Numbered from the stretch's first letter, positions 17,598 to 29,427 are shown. The stretch is DNA of 64,000 bases from Mesorhizobium amorphae CCNWGS0123 (GCF_001686985.1 NZ_CP015318.1:5826001-5890000), one strand, 5' to 3'. Program-made: numbers and translations. Notes: generated from the letters alone by a model not told the origin.

Positions 17598-19916
17598 CTA
17601 CTTCCGCTTCAGCGCATCCGCCAATGCGGCGCCGAACGCGCCTTGGTGAGCCGGCCGTTCCGGCTGGCGCTGCGGCGCCGGCGCACGCGGTGCCGGCTTG
17701 CCACCATTATCGCGCGGCCCGCCCCGCGACGCACCACCATCGCCGTCCTTGCGCATGGAGAGAGCAATGCGCTTGCGCTTGATGTCGACGTCGACGACAC
17801 GCACCTTGACCACATCGCCGGCCTTGACCACCTCATGCGCGTCCTTGATGAAACGGTCGGCGAGTTGCGAGACGTGCACCAGCCCGTCCTGATGCACGCC
17901 GATATCGACGAAGGCGCCGAAGGCGGCGACATTGGTGACGGTGCCTTCGAGCAGCATGCCGGGCTTCAGATCCTTGATGTCGTCGACGCCGTCGGCGAAG
18001 GTCGCGGTCTTGAAACCGGGGCGCGGGTCGCGGCTGGGCTTTTCCAGCTCCGCCAATATGTCGCGCACGGTCGGCAGGCCGAACCGCTCGTCGACGAAGA
18101 CACGCGGATCGAGTGCCTTCAACGCCGCGCTGTCGCCCATCAGCGAGCGCACGTCGCGGCCGCAGGCAGCGACGATCTTCTTGGCCACGCCATAGGCTTC
18201 CGGATGCACGGAGGAGGCGTCGAGCGGCTCGCTGCCGTTCGGGATGCGCAGGAAGCCGGCGCATTGCTCGAAGGCGCGCGGCCCAAGGCGGGAGACTTTC
18301 AGCAGATCCTTCCGGCTTGCGAAAGGGCCGGTGGCGTCGCGATGCGCGACGATCGCGTCGGCGAGCGACGCGCCAAGGCCGGAAACCCGCGCCAGCAGCG
18401 GAGCCGACGCCGTGTTGAGATCGACGCCGACGGCATTGACCGCATCCTCGACCACCGCTTCCAGCGAGCGGCCGAGCCGGTACTGGTCGACATCGTGCTG
18501 GTATTGGCCGACGCCGATCGACTTTGGCTCGATCTTCACCAGTTCGGCCAGCGGATCCTGCAGGCGCCGCGCGATCGACACCGCGCCGCGCAGCGACACG
18601 TCGAGGCCGGGAAATTCGGCCGCCGCCGTCGCCGAAGCGGAATAGACCGAGGCGCCGGCTTCGCTGACGATCACCTTGAGCGGCTTGGGACCGCTGTCGG
18701 CCGGCAGATCCGACAGCATGTCGGCGACCAGATTTTCGGCCTCGCGGCTGCCAGTGCCGTTGCCGATCGAAATCAGCTCGACTTTGTGCAGTCGAACGAG
18801 CTTCGCCAGCTCGGCTTGCGTGCCGCGCACATCGTTTCTGGGCGGGAACGGATAGACCGTCGTCGTCGCCACCAGCTTGCCGGTGCCGTCGACTACCGCC
18901 ACCTTGACGCCGGTGCGGATGCCCGGATCGAGCCCCATCGTCGGCCGCGACCCGGCCGGTGCTGCAAGCAGCAAATCCTTCAGATTTCGGGCAAAGACAT
19001 GTATCGCCTCCTCCTCGGCCCGTTCACGCAGATCGCGCATCAGGTCCAGCGTCAGGTGCAGCGACAGTTTTATCCGCCAGGTCCAGCCGGCCACCTCCAT
19101 CAGCCAGCGATCGCCCGGCAGGCTGCCGCCGATGGCGTAGGCATTGGCGACCATCCGCTCGACCGGTTTCACTGGCGAGGCGTCATCGGCGTCGACCTCG
19201 ACGTCGAGCGACAGCACCTCCTCGTTGCGACCGCGCAGCATGGCGAGCGCACGATGGCCGGGCACGTTCGCCCAGCGCTCGACATGATCGAAATAGTCGG
19301 AGAATTTCGCGCCGGCCTCCTGCTTGCCGTCGACCACCCTGGCGCGCAGGAAGGCGCGCTCCTTCATGTAGCTCCGCAGCTTGCCGACCAGATCGGCGTT
19401 CTCGGCGAACTGTTCCGACAGGATGTCGCGCGCGCCGTCGAGCGCCGCCTTGGCGTCGGCCACGTCTTCCGTGACATAGGCGAGCGCCAGTTCGGCGGGC
19501 ACCGCCGAGCGGTCGGCAAGAATGGCTTCGGCCAGCGGCCCCAGCCCACGCTCCCTGGCGATCTCGGCTTTGGTCCTCCGCTTCGGCTTGTAGGGCAGAT
19601 AAATGTCTTCGAGTTCGGCCTTGGTGGCAGCGGCGGCGATCTTGGCTTCAAGCTCTTCGGTCAGCTTGCCCTGCTCGCGGATCGAACCGAGGATGGTGTC
19701 GCGGCGCGCATCGAGTTCGCGCAGATAGGCCAGTCGCTCGGCAAGGTCGCGCAACTGCGTATCGTCGAGCCCGCCTGTGACCTCCTTGCGGTAGCGCGCC
19801 ACGAACGGCACCGTCGCGCCCTCGTCCAGCAGGCCGATCGCCGCCGCAGCCTGCTCGGGCCGCGCGCGGATCTCGGCCGCAATGATTGCCGCGATGCGCT
19901 TGATGTCGGATGCCAT
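17598..19916 (-). CDS. tex: Tex, RNA-binding S1-domain transcription accessory protein
   Basis: This 772-residue protein has the full Tex architecture: an N-terminal helical region (TVPFVARYRKEVTGGLDD), a YqgF-like RNase H fold (TMGLDPGIRTGVKVAVVD), a helix-hairpin-helix pair (VGVDLNTASAPLLARVSG), and a C-terminal S1 domain (GMLLEGTVTNVAAFGAFVD; GLVHVSQLADRF) followed by a basic Gly/Pro/Arg-rich tail. Tex binds nucleic acid and affects transcription and stress survival in several bacteria, but its exact role is unsettled. The ATG at 19916 matches the family start; the frame continuing to 20663 is a shadow of the next gene. Confidence 0.95.
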   Translation of the reverse strand: MASDIKRIAAIIAAEIRARPEQAAAAIGLLDEGATVPFVARYRKEVTGGLDDTQLRDLAERLAYLRELDARRDTILGSIREQGKLTEELEAKIAAAATKAELEDIYLPYKPKRRTKAEIARERGLGPLAEAILADRSAVPAELALAYVTEDVADAKAALDGARDILSEQFAENADLVGKLRSYMKERAFLRARVVDGKQEAGAKFSDYFDHVERWANVPGHRALAMLRGRNEEVLSLDVEVDADDASPVKPVERMVANAYAIGGSLPGDRWLMEVAGWTWRIKLSLHLTLDLMRDLRERAEEEAIHVFARNLKDLLLAAPAGSRPTMGLDPGIRTGVKVAVVDGTGKLVATTTVYPFPPRNDVRGTQAELAKLVRLHKVELISIGNGTGSREAENLVADMLSDLPADSGPKPLKVIVSEAGASVYSASATAAAEFPGLDVSLRGAVSIARRLQDPLAELVKIEPKSIGVGQYQHDVDQYRLGRSLEAVVEDAVNAVGVDLNTASAPLLARVSGLGASLADAIVAHRDATGPFASRKDLLKVSRLGPRAFEQCAGFLRIPNGSEPLDASSVHPEAYGVAKKIVAACGRDVRSLMGDSAALKALDPRVFVDERFGLPTVRDILAELEKPSRDPRPGFKTATFADGVDDIKDLKPGMLLEGTVTNVAAFGAFVDIGVHQDGLVHVSQLADRFIKDAHEVVKAGDVVKVRVVDVDIKRKRIALSMRKDGDGGASRGGPRDNGGKPAPRAPAPQRQPERPAHQGAFGAALADALKRK

Positions 19917-20044
19917 GCTGCTCTCATGCCTTGTCGAAAAAGAGCGGCGACCATAGGCCGGGATGTCCGCGCCGCCAACCGCGCTGTTTTCAGCCAACCG
20001 GCGGGTCCACAGGAAAGCGTGCCGCAGGCGAGGCGCGAAACGCC

Positions 20045-21223
20045 TCAGACCATCCGGCTCAGCGCCTCGAAAAAGGCGACGGCCACGACATCGAGCGGAT
20101 CGTCGACCGGCACCGGCTGCGACGACATCTTTGCGATTACCACTTCTGTCTTGGGATTGACGTACACCCACTGCCCATGGATGCCGATGCCGCAGAAGGC
20201 GCCGCTTTGCGCCCCTGTCTGGTACCATTTGTTGCGGTAACGTCCCTGCGGAAACAGGAAGGCCATCGTGCCGCGCTGCCAGGCTTCGGAACTGCCGCCT
20301 GTTTCGACCGTGTCGCGCACCCAGGCCTCCGGCACGATGCGGCGGCCATTGGCCGTGCCGCCCTGCCGCATCATCTCGCCGACACGCGCCAGATCGCGCG
20401 GCGTCACCGAAATGCCGCCGGCCGTGCGCGCCGTGCCTTCCATGTCGACCGTAATCGAGGCTTCGCTCGCCGCACCGAGCGGCAGCCACAATTTCTCGCG
20501 CAGCAGATCGGTCAGACGCTGGCCGGAGGCGCGCTCGACCAGCATGCCGAGCAGGTCGGAATTGGGCGAGCGATAGCGGAAGGTCTGGCCATGTGGTTCG
20601 GCCAGCCGCTGCAGCGTCAGGATGAATTCGCGCAGGCTTTCCGTGCCGCCGCCCGGGTTCCAAAGCGTGGCGCGGCGATAGCGGGCAAAGGCGCTTTCCG
20701 GATCGAGATAGGCCTCTTCGAAGTCGAGGCTGACGCTCATGTCGAGCACATGCCGGACGCTCGCATCGCCATAGGCCGATCCCTTGGCTTCCGGAATGTA
20801 GCTGACGACAGGGGCCTCCGGATCGAAAATCCCCTCACCTTCCAATATGCCGGCGAGAATGGCGGTGAACGATTTGCTGATCGAGAAGATGATGTGGCGT
20901 CCGCCGAAATCCATATGCGGCGCAAACCAGTCGCCAATGATCGTACCGGCCTTCATGATCGTCAGCGCGTCGGTGTCGGAGCGCGCGAGGAAGGCCGCCA
21001 CCGTTTCCAGGCCATTCGCCAGGCTGACCTTTTCGCCAAGCAGGCTTCCGAGTTCTTGCCGAGGCGGCTCAGTGCCGCCTGACGCCGCGACAGGCGCGCT
21101 AGGCACCAACTCGCCGGCATTCTGGAACGACCAGCGGTTGAACGGGTTTTCGCGCCAGTTGGAAAGCTGCACCGCGCTGCGGGCAAAGCCATATCTGGTC
21201 TCGAACGCGGTCTTGCCCGTCAT
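20045..21223 (-). CDS. Serine hydrolase, beta-lactamase / 6-aminohexanoate-dimer-hydrolase fold (copy 1)
   Basis: This 392-residue protein has a class C beta-lactamase fold. The nucleophile motif SxxK is SISK (in IIFSISKSF), the Tyr motif is probably FRYRSPNSD, and the region MAFLFPQGRYRNKWYQTG precedes a glycine-rich IGIHGQWVY segment. Members hydrolyse amide or ester bonds, and 6-aminohexanoate-dimer hydrolase (NylB) is a known relative; most others are uncharacterised. There is no signal peptide, so it is likely cytoplasmic. The ATG at 21223 has AGGAA upstream. It lies 20 bases after a homologous hydrolase and downstream of a polyamine-type importer, with which it may share a transcript. 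Confidence 0.85.
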   Translation of the reverse strand: MTGKTAFETRYGFARSAVQLSNWRENPFNRWSFQNAGELVPSAPVAASGGTEPPRQELGSLLGEKVSLANGLETVAAFLARSDTDALTIMKAGTIIGDWFAPHMDFGGRHIIFSISKSFTAILAGILEGEGIFDPEAPVVSYIPEAKGSAYGDASVRHVLDMSVSLDFEEAYLDPESAFARYRRATLWNPGGGTESLREFILTLQRLAEPHGQTFRYRSPNSDLLGMLVERASGQRLTDLLREKLWLPLGAASEASITVDMEGTARTAGGISVTPRDLARVGEMMRQGGTANGRRIVPEAWVRDTVETGGSSEAWQRGTMAFLFPQGRYRNKWYQTGAQSGAFCGIGIHGQWVYVNPKTEVVIAKMSSQPVPVDDPLDVVAVAFFEALSRMV

Positions 21224-21243
21224 GGGATTTTTTCCTGGAAGAT

Positions 21244-22440
21244 TCAGGCGAGCGCCGCAGCGATGGCGTGCACGGCCTTCAGTGTCGCCACCGAATAGGC
21301 GATGTTGGAGAAATCCGGATAGGTCGAAAGCTTCACCACCACCATCCTCGTGTCCCAGTCGATATGGATCATCTGCCCGAAAACACCTCGGCACATCAGC
21401 GCTCGCGAGCGCGGGTCCTCGATCCAGAACTGGTTGCGATAGCTGCCTTCCGGCAGGCTGGGATTGAAGTCGGGGCCATGCCTGCCGTTGCGCGTCGTTT
21501 CGATCCAGTCGGCCGGCACCACACCGCCGCCATTGTCGAGGATCAGCTGGCCGAACCGGCCATAGTCGCGCAGCGTCGCGTTGAAGCCGCCGTCGGCCAC
21601 AGCATAGCCGGCACTGTCGACGGTGAAGCAGGCGCTTTCATCGGTGCCGAGCTTTTGCCACAGCTCCTCGGAAACCAGCTGCGGCAGCCGCTTGCCTGTG
21701 ACCCGCTCCATGATGAAGGCAAGCACATCGGTCTCGATCGAGCGGTATTCGAAGGCGGCGCCGTGTGGCCGGATTTGCTCCTTCAGTCCCAGGATCAGCT
21801 CGAACATATGCGACGGCCATTGGAACACCGGGTCGCTGTCCGGCGGCACCGGCTTCCACCCGCCCGCGACATCGACCTGGCCGATGTCGGAATAGGGATC
21901 GGTGTATTCCTCGGAAAAACGCACGCCGGTGGTCATGTCGAGCACATGCTGCACGCTGGCGCCTGCCCAGCCGGTGGCCCCCAGCTCCGGCAGATAAGTC
22001 GTCACCGGCGCCGCCGGGTCGATCAGCCCGCGCCCAGCCAGTATGCCGAACACCGAAGCCGTGACCGACTTTGCCATCGACTGCGACAGATGCAGCGTGC
22101 GCTCGTCCATGCCGTTGAAATAGCGCTCATAGGCGACCTTGCCGTCCTTGAGCACGAGGAAACCGTCCGTGTAGGTCTCGTCGAGCAGCCCGGCGAGCGT
22201 CGTTGCCGCGCCGCTGCTGTCCTCCACCGGCAGCGCGTCGAGATCGACCTCGGCCAGTTCGAGCCGGCGGCGATGGCCGTGCCCGCGCCAGACCTCGGCG
22301 GTCGGCAGGAATTCGCGGATGTGCTGGAATGCCCAGCGGTTCCAAGGGCCCCTATCCCAATCGAGTTTCGGCGGCACCATCTGCGGCGGCGAGCCTTGCA
22401 TGATCGGCGGCCGCGGATCGGAGTTGCGGTAGGATGTCAT
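21244..22440 (-). CDS. Serine hydrolase, beta-lactamase / 6-aminohexanoate-dimer-hydrolase fold (copy 2)
   Basis: This 398-residue protein is a paralogue of the next gene. Its SxxK is SMAK (LSQSMAKSVTASVFG), with FEYRSIETDVLAF as the probable Tyr-motif region and LPEGSYRNQFWIED in the C-terminal half. It begins with a proline-rich stretch and no export signal. The ATG at 22440 matches the family start (TSYRNSDPRPP is poorly conserved), and longer upstream frames are unsupported. It lies 64 bases after the importer binding-protein gene, with a hairpin between. The likely reaction is hydrolysis of a linear amide or ester; the substrate is not known. Confidence 0.85.
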   Translation of the reverse strand: MTSYRNSDPRPPIMQGSPPQMVPPKLDWDRGPWNRWAFQHIREFLPTAEVWRGHGHRRRLELAEVDLDALPVEDSSGAATTLAGLLDETYTDGFLVLKDGKVAYERYFNGMDERTLHLSQSMAKSVTASVFGILAGRGLIDPAAPVTTYLPELGATGWAGASVQHVLDMTTGVRFSEEYTDPYSDIGQVDVAGGWKPVPPDSDPVFQWPSHMFELILGLKEQIRPHGAAFEYRSIETDVLAFIMERVTGKRLPQLVSEELWQKLGTDESACFTVDSAGYAVADGGFNATLRDYGRFGQLILDNGGGVVPADWIETTRNGRHGPDFNPSLPEGSYRNQFWIEDPRSRALMCRGVFGQMIHIDWDTRMVVVKLSTYPDFSNIAYSVATLKAVHAIAAALA

Positions 22441-22470
22441 CGAGCCTCCCGGAAGCGAAGAAGGGAGGCC

Positions 22471-22495
22471 AAAAGCCCCCCTTCCATTGGCTTTT
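22471..22495 (-). terminator. Hairpin after the binding-protein gene, possible attenuator
   Basis: A 7-bp inverted repeat (22471-22477 and 22489-22495, AAAAGCC/GGCTTTT) lies ten bases downstream of the periplasmic binding-protein gene on the minus strand. Read that way it ends in TTTT then GG, so it is a weak terminator. It could lower expression of the two hydrolase genes that follow and protect the binding-protein mRNA. Confidence 0.45.
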
Positions 22496-22504
22496 AGACC
22501 GAAC

Positions 22505-23533
22505 CTATTTGCGCAGGTTGGTCCAGATCTTGTTGTAAATCTCGACCACCTCGGGAGGGCATGGCGGGACGAATTCCGCCGCAGGCGCACCAGCCGGCGG
22601 GTTGAGTTCCGGCGAGGCCGCAAAATCGGCGGGAAGGAATTTGTGGCTGCCGACAATGCCGTTATCGTAGCCGGCGAATTCCGAGATCAGCGCCGCATTC
22701 TCCGGAGCCATGATGAAGTCCTGGAACAGCTTGGCATTCTCGAGGTTCTTGGCGCCCTTCAGCACCCCGACATTGTCCATCCAGCCTTCGATGCCTTCCT
22801 TCGGATAGGCATATTTGATCGCTGGGACTTTTTGGCGCGCGCGATAGGTGGCGCCATTCCACGCTTGCGTGACGATGACGTCGCCGGAGGTGATCTTGGT
22901 GATCGTGTCATAGCTGAAGGTCTTCCACGACGGCTTGGCCGCCATCAGGACGTCGTTGACCTTCTTGAGGTCGGCCTTGTCTGCGCCGCAGCGTGGCACG
23001 CCGGCATAGCGCTCGGCCGCATGCATGACGGTGTTGACGTCGTCGAGCATGTTGATCTGGCCCTTCAACTCGTCCGGCGGGTCGAACAGAATCGCCAGCG
23101 TGTCGATGTCGCCCTTGAACTTGTCGGTGTTGACTTCGAACGTCGTCGTGCCGAACTGCCACGGCGCGGTGTAGTGACGGCCGCTGTCCCAGTAGATGTC
23201 GAGGAAGCGCGGGTCGATGTTCTTGCCGTTCGGCATCGCATTGGGCTCGGTCTTTTCGAGCAGGCCCTCGTCGATCATGATCTTCACGGTGTAGTCCGAC
23301 GGCACGACGATGTCGTAGCCGGAATTGCCGGCGCGTACCTTCGACAACATGGTTTCGTTGGAATCGTAGTCGTCCAGCGTGACCTTGACGTTGTATTGTT
23401 TCTCGAACTTTTCGATCAGCTTGGGATTGGTGTAGTCACCCCAATTATAGATGTGCAGCTCGCCGTCGGCGAGCGCTGGCACTGCCCACAACAGAACTGC
23501 CGTCGAAACGGCAGCCATCAGTTTCCTAGACAT
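22505..23533 (-). CDS. Polyamine-type ABC transporter substrate-binding protein (PotD/PotF family)
   Basis: This 342-residue protein begins with a signal peptide (MSRKLMAAVSTAVLLWAVP then ALADG), so it works in the periplasm. The mature start ELHIYNWGDYTNP is characteristic of PotD/PotF-type proteins, as are YDIVVPSDYTV and the closing region PPEVVEIYNKIWTN. The ATG at 23533 has AGGAG nine bases upstream. It follows two permease genes and an ATPase gene, completing an importer. The ligand class (polyamine or a related cation) is inferred from the family, and relatives also bind other amino compounds. The longer frame to 24313 is a shadow of the permease gene. Confidence 0.9.
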   Translation of the reverse strand: MSRKLMAAVSTAVLLWAVPALADGELHIYNWGDYTNPKLIEKFEKQYNVKVTLDDYDSNETMLSKVRAGNSGYDIVVPSDYTVKIMIDEGLLEKTEPNAMPNGKNIDPRFLDIYWDSGRHYTAPWQFGTTTFEVNTDKFKGDIDTLAILFDPPDELKGQINMLDDVNTVMHAAERYAGVPRCGADKADLKKVNDVLMAAKPSWKTFSYDTITKITSGDVIVTQAWNGATYRARQKVPAIKYAYPKEGIEGWMDNVGVLKGAKNLENAKLFQDFIMAPENAALISEFAGYDNGIVGSHKFLPADFAASPELNPPAGAPAAEFVPPCPPEVVEIYNKIWTNLRK

Positions 23534-23562
23534 TTTGTTCTCCTTTGCCTTCCCATTATTAT

Positions 23563-24375
23563 TCATTTGGCGCGCCGGCGCGCGATCAGGAACGAGACCG
23601 AGACGAAGAGGATCGAGACCAGGAGCAGGATGGTGGAGATGGCATTGATCTCCGGCGTCATCGGCCGCCTGATCTGGTTCCAGATGTAGAGCGGCAGCGT
23701 CGTCTGGCCGGGACCGGCGACGAGCTGCGTGATCGTGAAATCGTCGAAGGACACGATGAAGGCGAGCGCGGCGCCCGACATGATACCGGGGACGAGCAAG
23801 GGCAGCGTTATGCGGCGGAACGCATGCCACGGCGTGGCGTAGAGATCGGCCGCGGCGGCCTCCAGCGTCAGGTCCATGTCCTCGAGACGCGCCCTGATCG
23901 GCATATAGGCGAAAGGAATGCAAAAGACCGTGTGGGCGAGGATCAGATTGCCGATGCCGAAATTCAGCCCGAAGGCCCCGGCGATCAGCGCGAAGAAGGA
24001 CAAGGTCGCCACCGCCGTAATGATCTCGGGGACCACCAGCGGCAGGTTTATCACCATGAAGGCCGCCGGAAGCCCGCGCCACGGTTTCACCCTTGTCATG
24101 CCGATCGCCGCCAGTGTTGCGACGATCGTCGAAATGATGGTCGCGCTCGTCGAGATGATCAGCGTGTTCTGGGCGGCGCGGTGGAATTCCTCGTTGAGCA
24201 GCGCACTGCCGTACCAGCCGAACCCGACACCCTCCCAATGGGTGACGAGCGAACCCGTGTTGAACGAAAAGATCATCAGGATCAGGATCGGCACGTAGAG
24301 CACGCACAGGCAAAGGATGGCGATCGAGCGGAAGCCCGGCTGGTCCTTGATGTCGATGGTGCGGGGGTCAGCCAT
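23563..24375 (-). CDS. Polyamine-type ABC transporter permease (PotC family)
   Basis: This 270-residue inner-membrane protein has about six hydrophobic segments (first ILCLCVLYVPILILMIFSF) and the permease EAA-type loop (LEAAAADLYATPWHAFRRI). It is the second permease of the importer. It overlaps the preceding permease gene by eight bases (24368-24375) and lies 29 bases before the binding-protein gene. PotC-like assignment rests on order and on the TGSLVTHWEG-type first loop. Confidence 0.9.
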   Translation of the reverse strand: MADPRTIDIKDQPGFRSIAILCLCVLYVPILILMIFSFNTGSLVTHWEGVGFGWYGSALLNEEFHRAAQNTLIISTSATIISTIVATLAAIGMTRVKPWRGLPAAFMVINLPLVVPEIITAVATLSFFALIAGAFGLNFGIGNLILAHTVFCIPFAYMPIRARLEDMDLTLEAAAADLYATPWHAFRRITLPLLVPGIMSGAALAFIVSFDDFTITQLVAGPGQTTLPLYIWNQIRRPMTPEINAISTILLLVSILFVSVSFLIARRRAK

Positions 24376-25296
24376 GCTGGATCTTCCCCGACGTGTTGCG
24401 GACGTAGAAATAGAGCGCGACCAGCACAGCGGCCATCAGGATCAGCGCCTGGGCGCAGCCGAGCGGCCAGTTGCGTCCGGAGCCGAATTGCTGGGCGATG
24501 AGGTCGCCGATCATCAAATGGATGCCACCGCCAAGGATCAGCGGCGTCACATAGGCGCCGAGGGCCGGAATGAAGACCAGCAGGCAGCCGGCGATGATGC
24601 CGGGCAGCGACAGCGGAATGATCACCCGCCAGAGAACCTGCCGCCGTGTCGCGTAGAGGTCGTTCGCGGCCTCGACCAGCCTGAAATCCAGCTTTTCCAG
24701 GCTGGAATAGAGCGGCAGGATCATGAACGGCAGGAACGAGTAGAGCAGGCCGAGCTGGATGGCGAAGTTGGTGTAGAGCATGGTGATCGGCTTCTCGATC
24801 AAACCAAGCCCCATCAGCGCATTGTTGATGAGGCCCTCGTCGCGGATGATGAACATGATCGCCAGCGTACGCACAAGAAGGTTCGACCAGAACGGAATGG
24901 TGATCAAAAGCACCCACCAGTTGCGCTGCGCCGGCGGCCGCGTCGCCATGAAATAGGCGGTCGGAAAACCAAGCAGCAGGCAGATCACCGTCGTCACCAC
25001 GGCGAACAGAAACGAGCGCAGGTAGATGATCAGGAAGTCCGGCGTGAACTGCAGCGTATCGTCGAAAATATCGCGCTGGAACAGGAAGTTCAGATACGCG
25101 TCGGTCGAGAACTTCCATTGCACGCCGCCGTAAGGTGCGGCCTGGAGAAATGAATAGACGCAGATGATCAGCAGCGGCAGCACGCCGAAAATGCCGATGA
25201 TGACCAGCGCCGGTAGCGCAAGCAGGCGGTTGCGCCAGCTGGTGGCCTTTTCCGCCTGAGCCTCGAAGATCGCGGCTTTGGAAAGGGTGATCGACA

Positions 25297-25297
<1 letters not shown>
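24368..25297 (-). CDS. Polyamine-type ABC transporter permease (PotB family)
   Basis: This 309-residue inner-membrane permease has an N-terminal hydrophobic helix (LALPALVIIGIFGVLPLLII) and the conserved loop LVEAANDLYATRRQVLWRV, with about six membrane segments. It is the first of the two permeases. Its start abuts the end of the ATPase gene by one base, and its end overlaps the PotC-like gene. The tight packing indicates one transcript from the ATPase gene through the binding protein. Confidence 0.9.
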
Positions 25298-26457
<1,160 letters not shown>

Positions 26458-26522
26458 CACAAGCCAATCGGCTTGGCAACTGTAGAGCTGGACCTTGATC
26501 TAAAAGGCAATTCCCATGCCGG

Positions 26523-28187
26523 TCAGGCTTGATAGGTGATCTTGCCTCCACAGATGGTCGTCACCGGTCGCACCGTATGCAGCGCTTCCGGTGCAGTTGC
26601 CTCGATATCGGCCGACAGCACCACGAGATCGGCCATGTAGCCCGGCTTCAGGCGGCCCTTGCGACGTTCCATGAACTCGGCATAAGCCCCTTCCACCGTG
26701 TAGCCGGCAATCGATTCATGCAGCGAGAAGCTCTGGTCCGGCAGCCCCTCTGCCCAAGGTTTGCGCATCACCGCCGCCTGGATGCCCAGGATCGGATCTA
26801 CCGGCGAGACCGGCCAGTCGGACGCGAACACGACACGCGCACCGGCATTTTTCAGGGCGCGCCAGGCATAGCTCAGCGGCCACTTCTCGCGGCCGATGCG
26901 CGAAAGCGTCGGCTCCAGCGGGAAGTTCATGGCGCCGGGCGGATGCGGCGGCTGCATCGAAGCGATGACGCCGAGTTCGGCAAACCGCGGCACGTCCGAG
27001 GGGGTGGTGACCTCGATATGCTCGACCCGGTGCCGGCTGTCGCGCTTGCCGTTCGCCTTCTGCGCCGCCTGGTAGCCGTCGAGCACGGCCCGCACCGCGC
27101 CGTCGCCGATCGAATGCACGGCGATCTGCAGGCCGCGCCTGTCGGCTTCCACCGCCACTTGCGCGAAGTGCTCTGGCGTGAACAGCGGCTCGCCGCGCCA
27201 GCCCGGCCGGTCGGCATAGTCGTCGACCATCACGGCGGTCCATGAATCGAGCACGCCGTCATAGAAGACCTTGACCATACCCGACGACAGCCATTCGGAT
27301 TTGTAGGCCGCGGCCATACGCGAGGCTTTTTCCAGAATGTCCAGCGCCATGAAATTCTTGAAGTGAAACGGGATCTTCGTCCGGCACAGCAGCCGCCCTT
27401 CTTCTTCCAGGCCGGCAAGCAGCTCGAGCTGGTAGAGATTGCCGTCCATGTTCTGAATTGACGTAATGCCATGCTGGGCGCACCACTGAAGTCCGCGGTG
27501 CATCAGGTCGCGGTCGGAAGCGAGTTCTTCACCGGATGGATATGGCTCCGGCTCGCCGCCCGTAAGACCGAGCCGCGTGCGGTTCTGCCCGAAGTGCTCC
27601 AGGATCGGGCCGAATGCCTCGCCCTCGCGCAGCTCGCCGGCGGCGAGCCCGTCCGCTCCCATCACGATCTCGTTGCCCGGCCCCAACTGCCTGCCATGCA
27701 GGATGCCCGCCTGCTCCAGCGCCTTGGTGTTCGCCCACATCGTGTGGTGATCGGAAGCCGACATGGCGAAGGGCCGGTCTGGAATGATGCGGTCGAGATG
27801 ATGACGTGTGACCGGCTCATCGCTCGACAGGATGGAGTAATCGACCCCGGCGCCGAGCAGCAGTCTGGCGTTGGGCCGCGCCGACGCAAAGGGGCGGATC
27901 GCGTCGCGCAGGGCGTCGAAGCCATGCACGCCTGCAAGATGCAGATTGTCGAGTTCGGCCGCGCCGCCGAAAAGATGCATATGCGCTTCGATGAAGCCGG
28001 GCAGGACGGAGCCGCCGCCGGCGTCGATGACGCGGGTTCCTGGGCCTTTGTAGTCCAGCACGCTGGCGCGATCTGCGATCGCAATGATGTCACCGCCCTT
28101 GATGGCGATCGCCTCGGCGCGGGGGGTATCGGGATCCATCGTCAAAATGCTTGCATTCTCGACAATCAGATCGGCCGATGGCGGCAT
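26523..28187 (-). CDS. Metal-dependent amidohydrolase, YtcJ-like
   Basis: This 554-residue amidohydrolase-superfamily protein has the N-terminal composite beta-sandwich start (LIVENASILTMDPDTP), the metal-binding HxH in FIEAHMHLFGG, further metal/active-site regions HSIGDGAVRAV and RHRVEHIEV, and the aspartate in FASDWPVSPVDPI. YtcJ-like enzymes hydrolyse amide bonds, and some act on N-acyl compounds; the individual substrate is unknown. No signal peptide is seen. It is the first gene of the minus-strand cluster with the importer and two hydrolases, and it is divergent from the acetylpolyamine-amidohydrolase-like gene, which suggests a shared catabolic role. Confidence 0.9.
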   Translation of the reverse strand: MPPSADLIVENASILTMDPDTPRAEAIAIKGGDIIAIADRASVLDYKGPGTRVIDAGGGSVLPGFIEAHMHLFGGAAELDNLHLAGVHGFDALRDAIRPFASARPNARLLLGAGVDYSILSSDEPVTRHHLDRIIPDRPFAMSASDHHTMWANTKALEQAGILHGRQLGPGNEIVMGADGLAAGELREGEAFGPILEHFGQNRTRLGLTGGEPEPYPSGEELASDRDLMHRGLQWCAQHGITSIQNMDGNLYQLELLAGLEEEGRLLCRTKIPFHFKNFMALDILEKASRMAAAYKSEWLSSGMVKVFYDGVLDSWTAVMVDDYADRPGWRGEPLFTPEHFAQVAVEADRRGLQIAVHSIGDGAVRAVLDGYQAAQKANGKRDSRHRVEHIEVTTPSDVPRFAELGVIASMQPPHPPGAMNFPLEPTLSRIGREKWPLSYAWRALKNAGARVVFASDWPVSPVDPILGIQAAVMRKPWAEGLPDQSFSLHESIAGYTVEGAYAEFMERRKGRLKPGYMADLVVLSADIEATAPEALHTVRPVTTICGGKITYQA

Positions 28188-28356
28188 AATTTTCTCCCGT
28201 TTGAGCTAGGCTAGCAGAGAATTGGCGTCTGGCAAGCCATCCTGTGCTGCTCCCAAGCAACAATTCGCTATGGCCCTTGGCGGCACCGAAACTCTCTGCC
28301 ACAAAGCAGTGAGAGACCCGCAGACACGCAACCCGAAGAGCGAGCCAACTCCCAAA

Positions 28357-29388
<1,032 letters not shown>

Positions 29389-29397
29389 CAGCCAAGA

Positions 29398-29418
29398 CCG
29401 GGCGGCAACCCCGCCCGG
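29398..29418. terminator. Hairpin between convergent genes
   Basis: An 8-bp perfect inverted repeat (CCGGGCGG at 29398-29405 and CCGCCCGG at 29411-29418, five-base loop) lies ten bases after the deacetylase-like gene and just past the end of the convergent TMEM43-like gene. It has no T run, so its strength as an intrinsic terminator is uncertain. Confidence 0.5.
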
Positions 29419-29427
29419 CTCTCGCGA

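Noticed and set aside
17643..20240. Long open frame (865 codons) antisense to tex
   Set aside because: It lies opposite a clearly conserved gene in high-GC DNA, where stop codons are rare on the opposite strand; its composition is Arg/Gln/His-rich with no recognisable domain.
22505..24313. A 602-residue fused permease/binding protein
   Set aside because: The frame upstream of 23533 is out of frame with the permease gene and is not conserved; a signal peptide and ribosome-binding site mark the true start.
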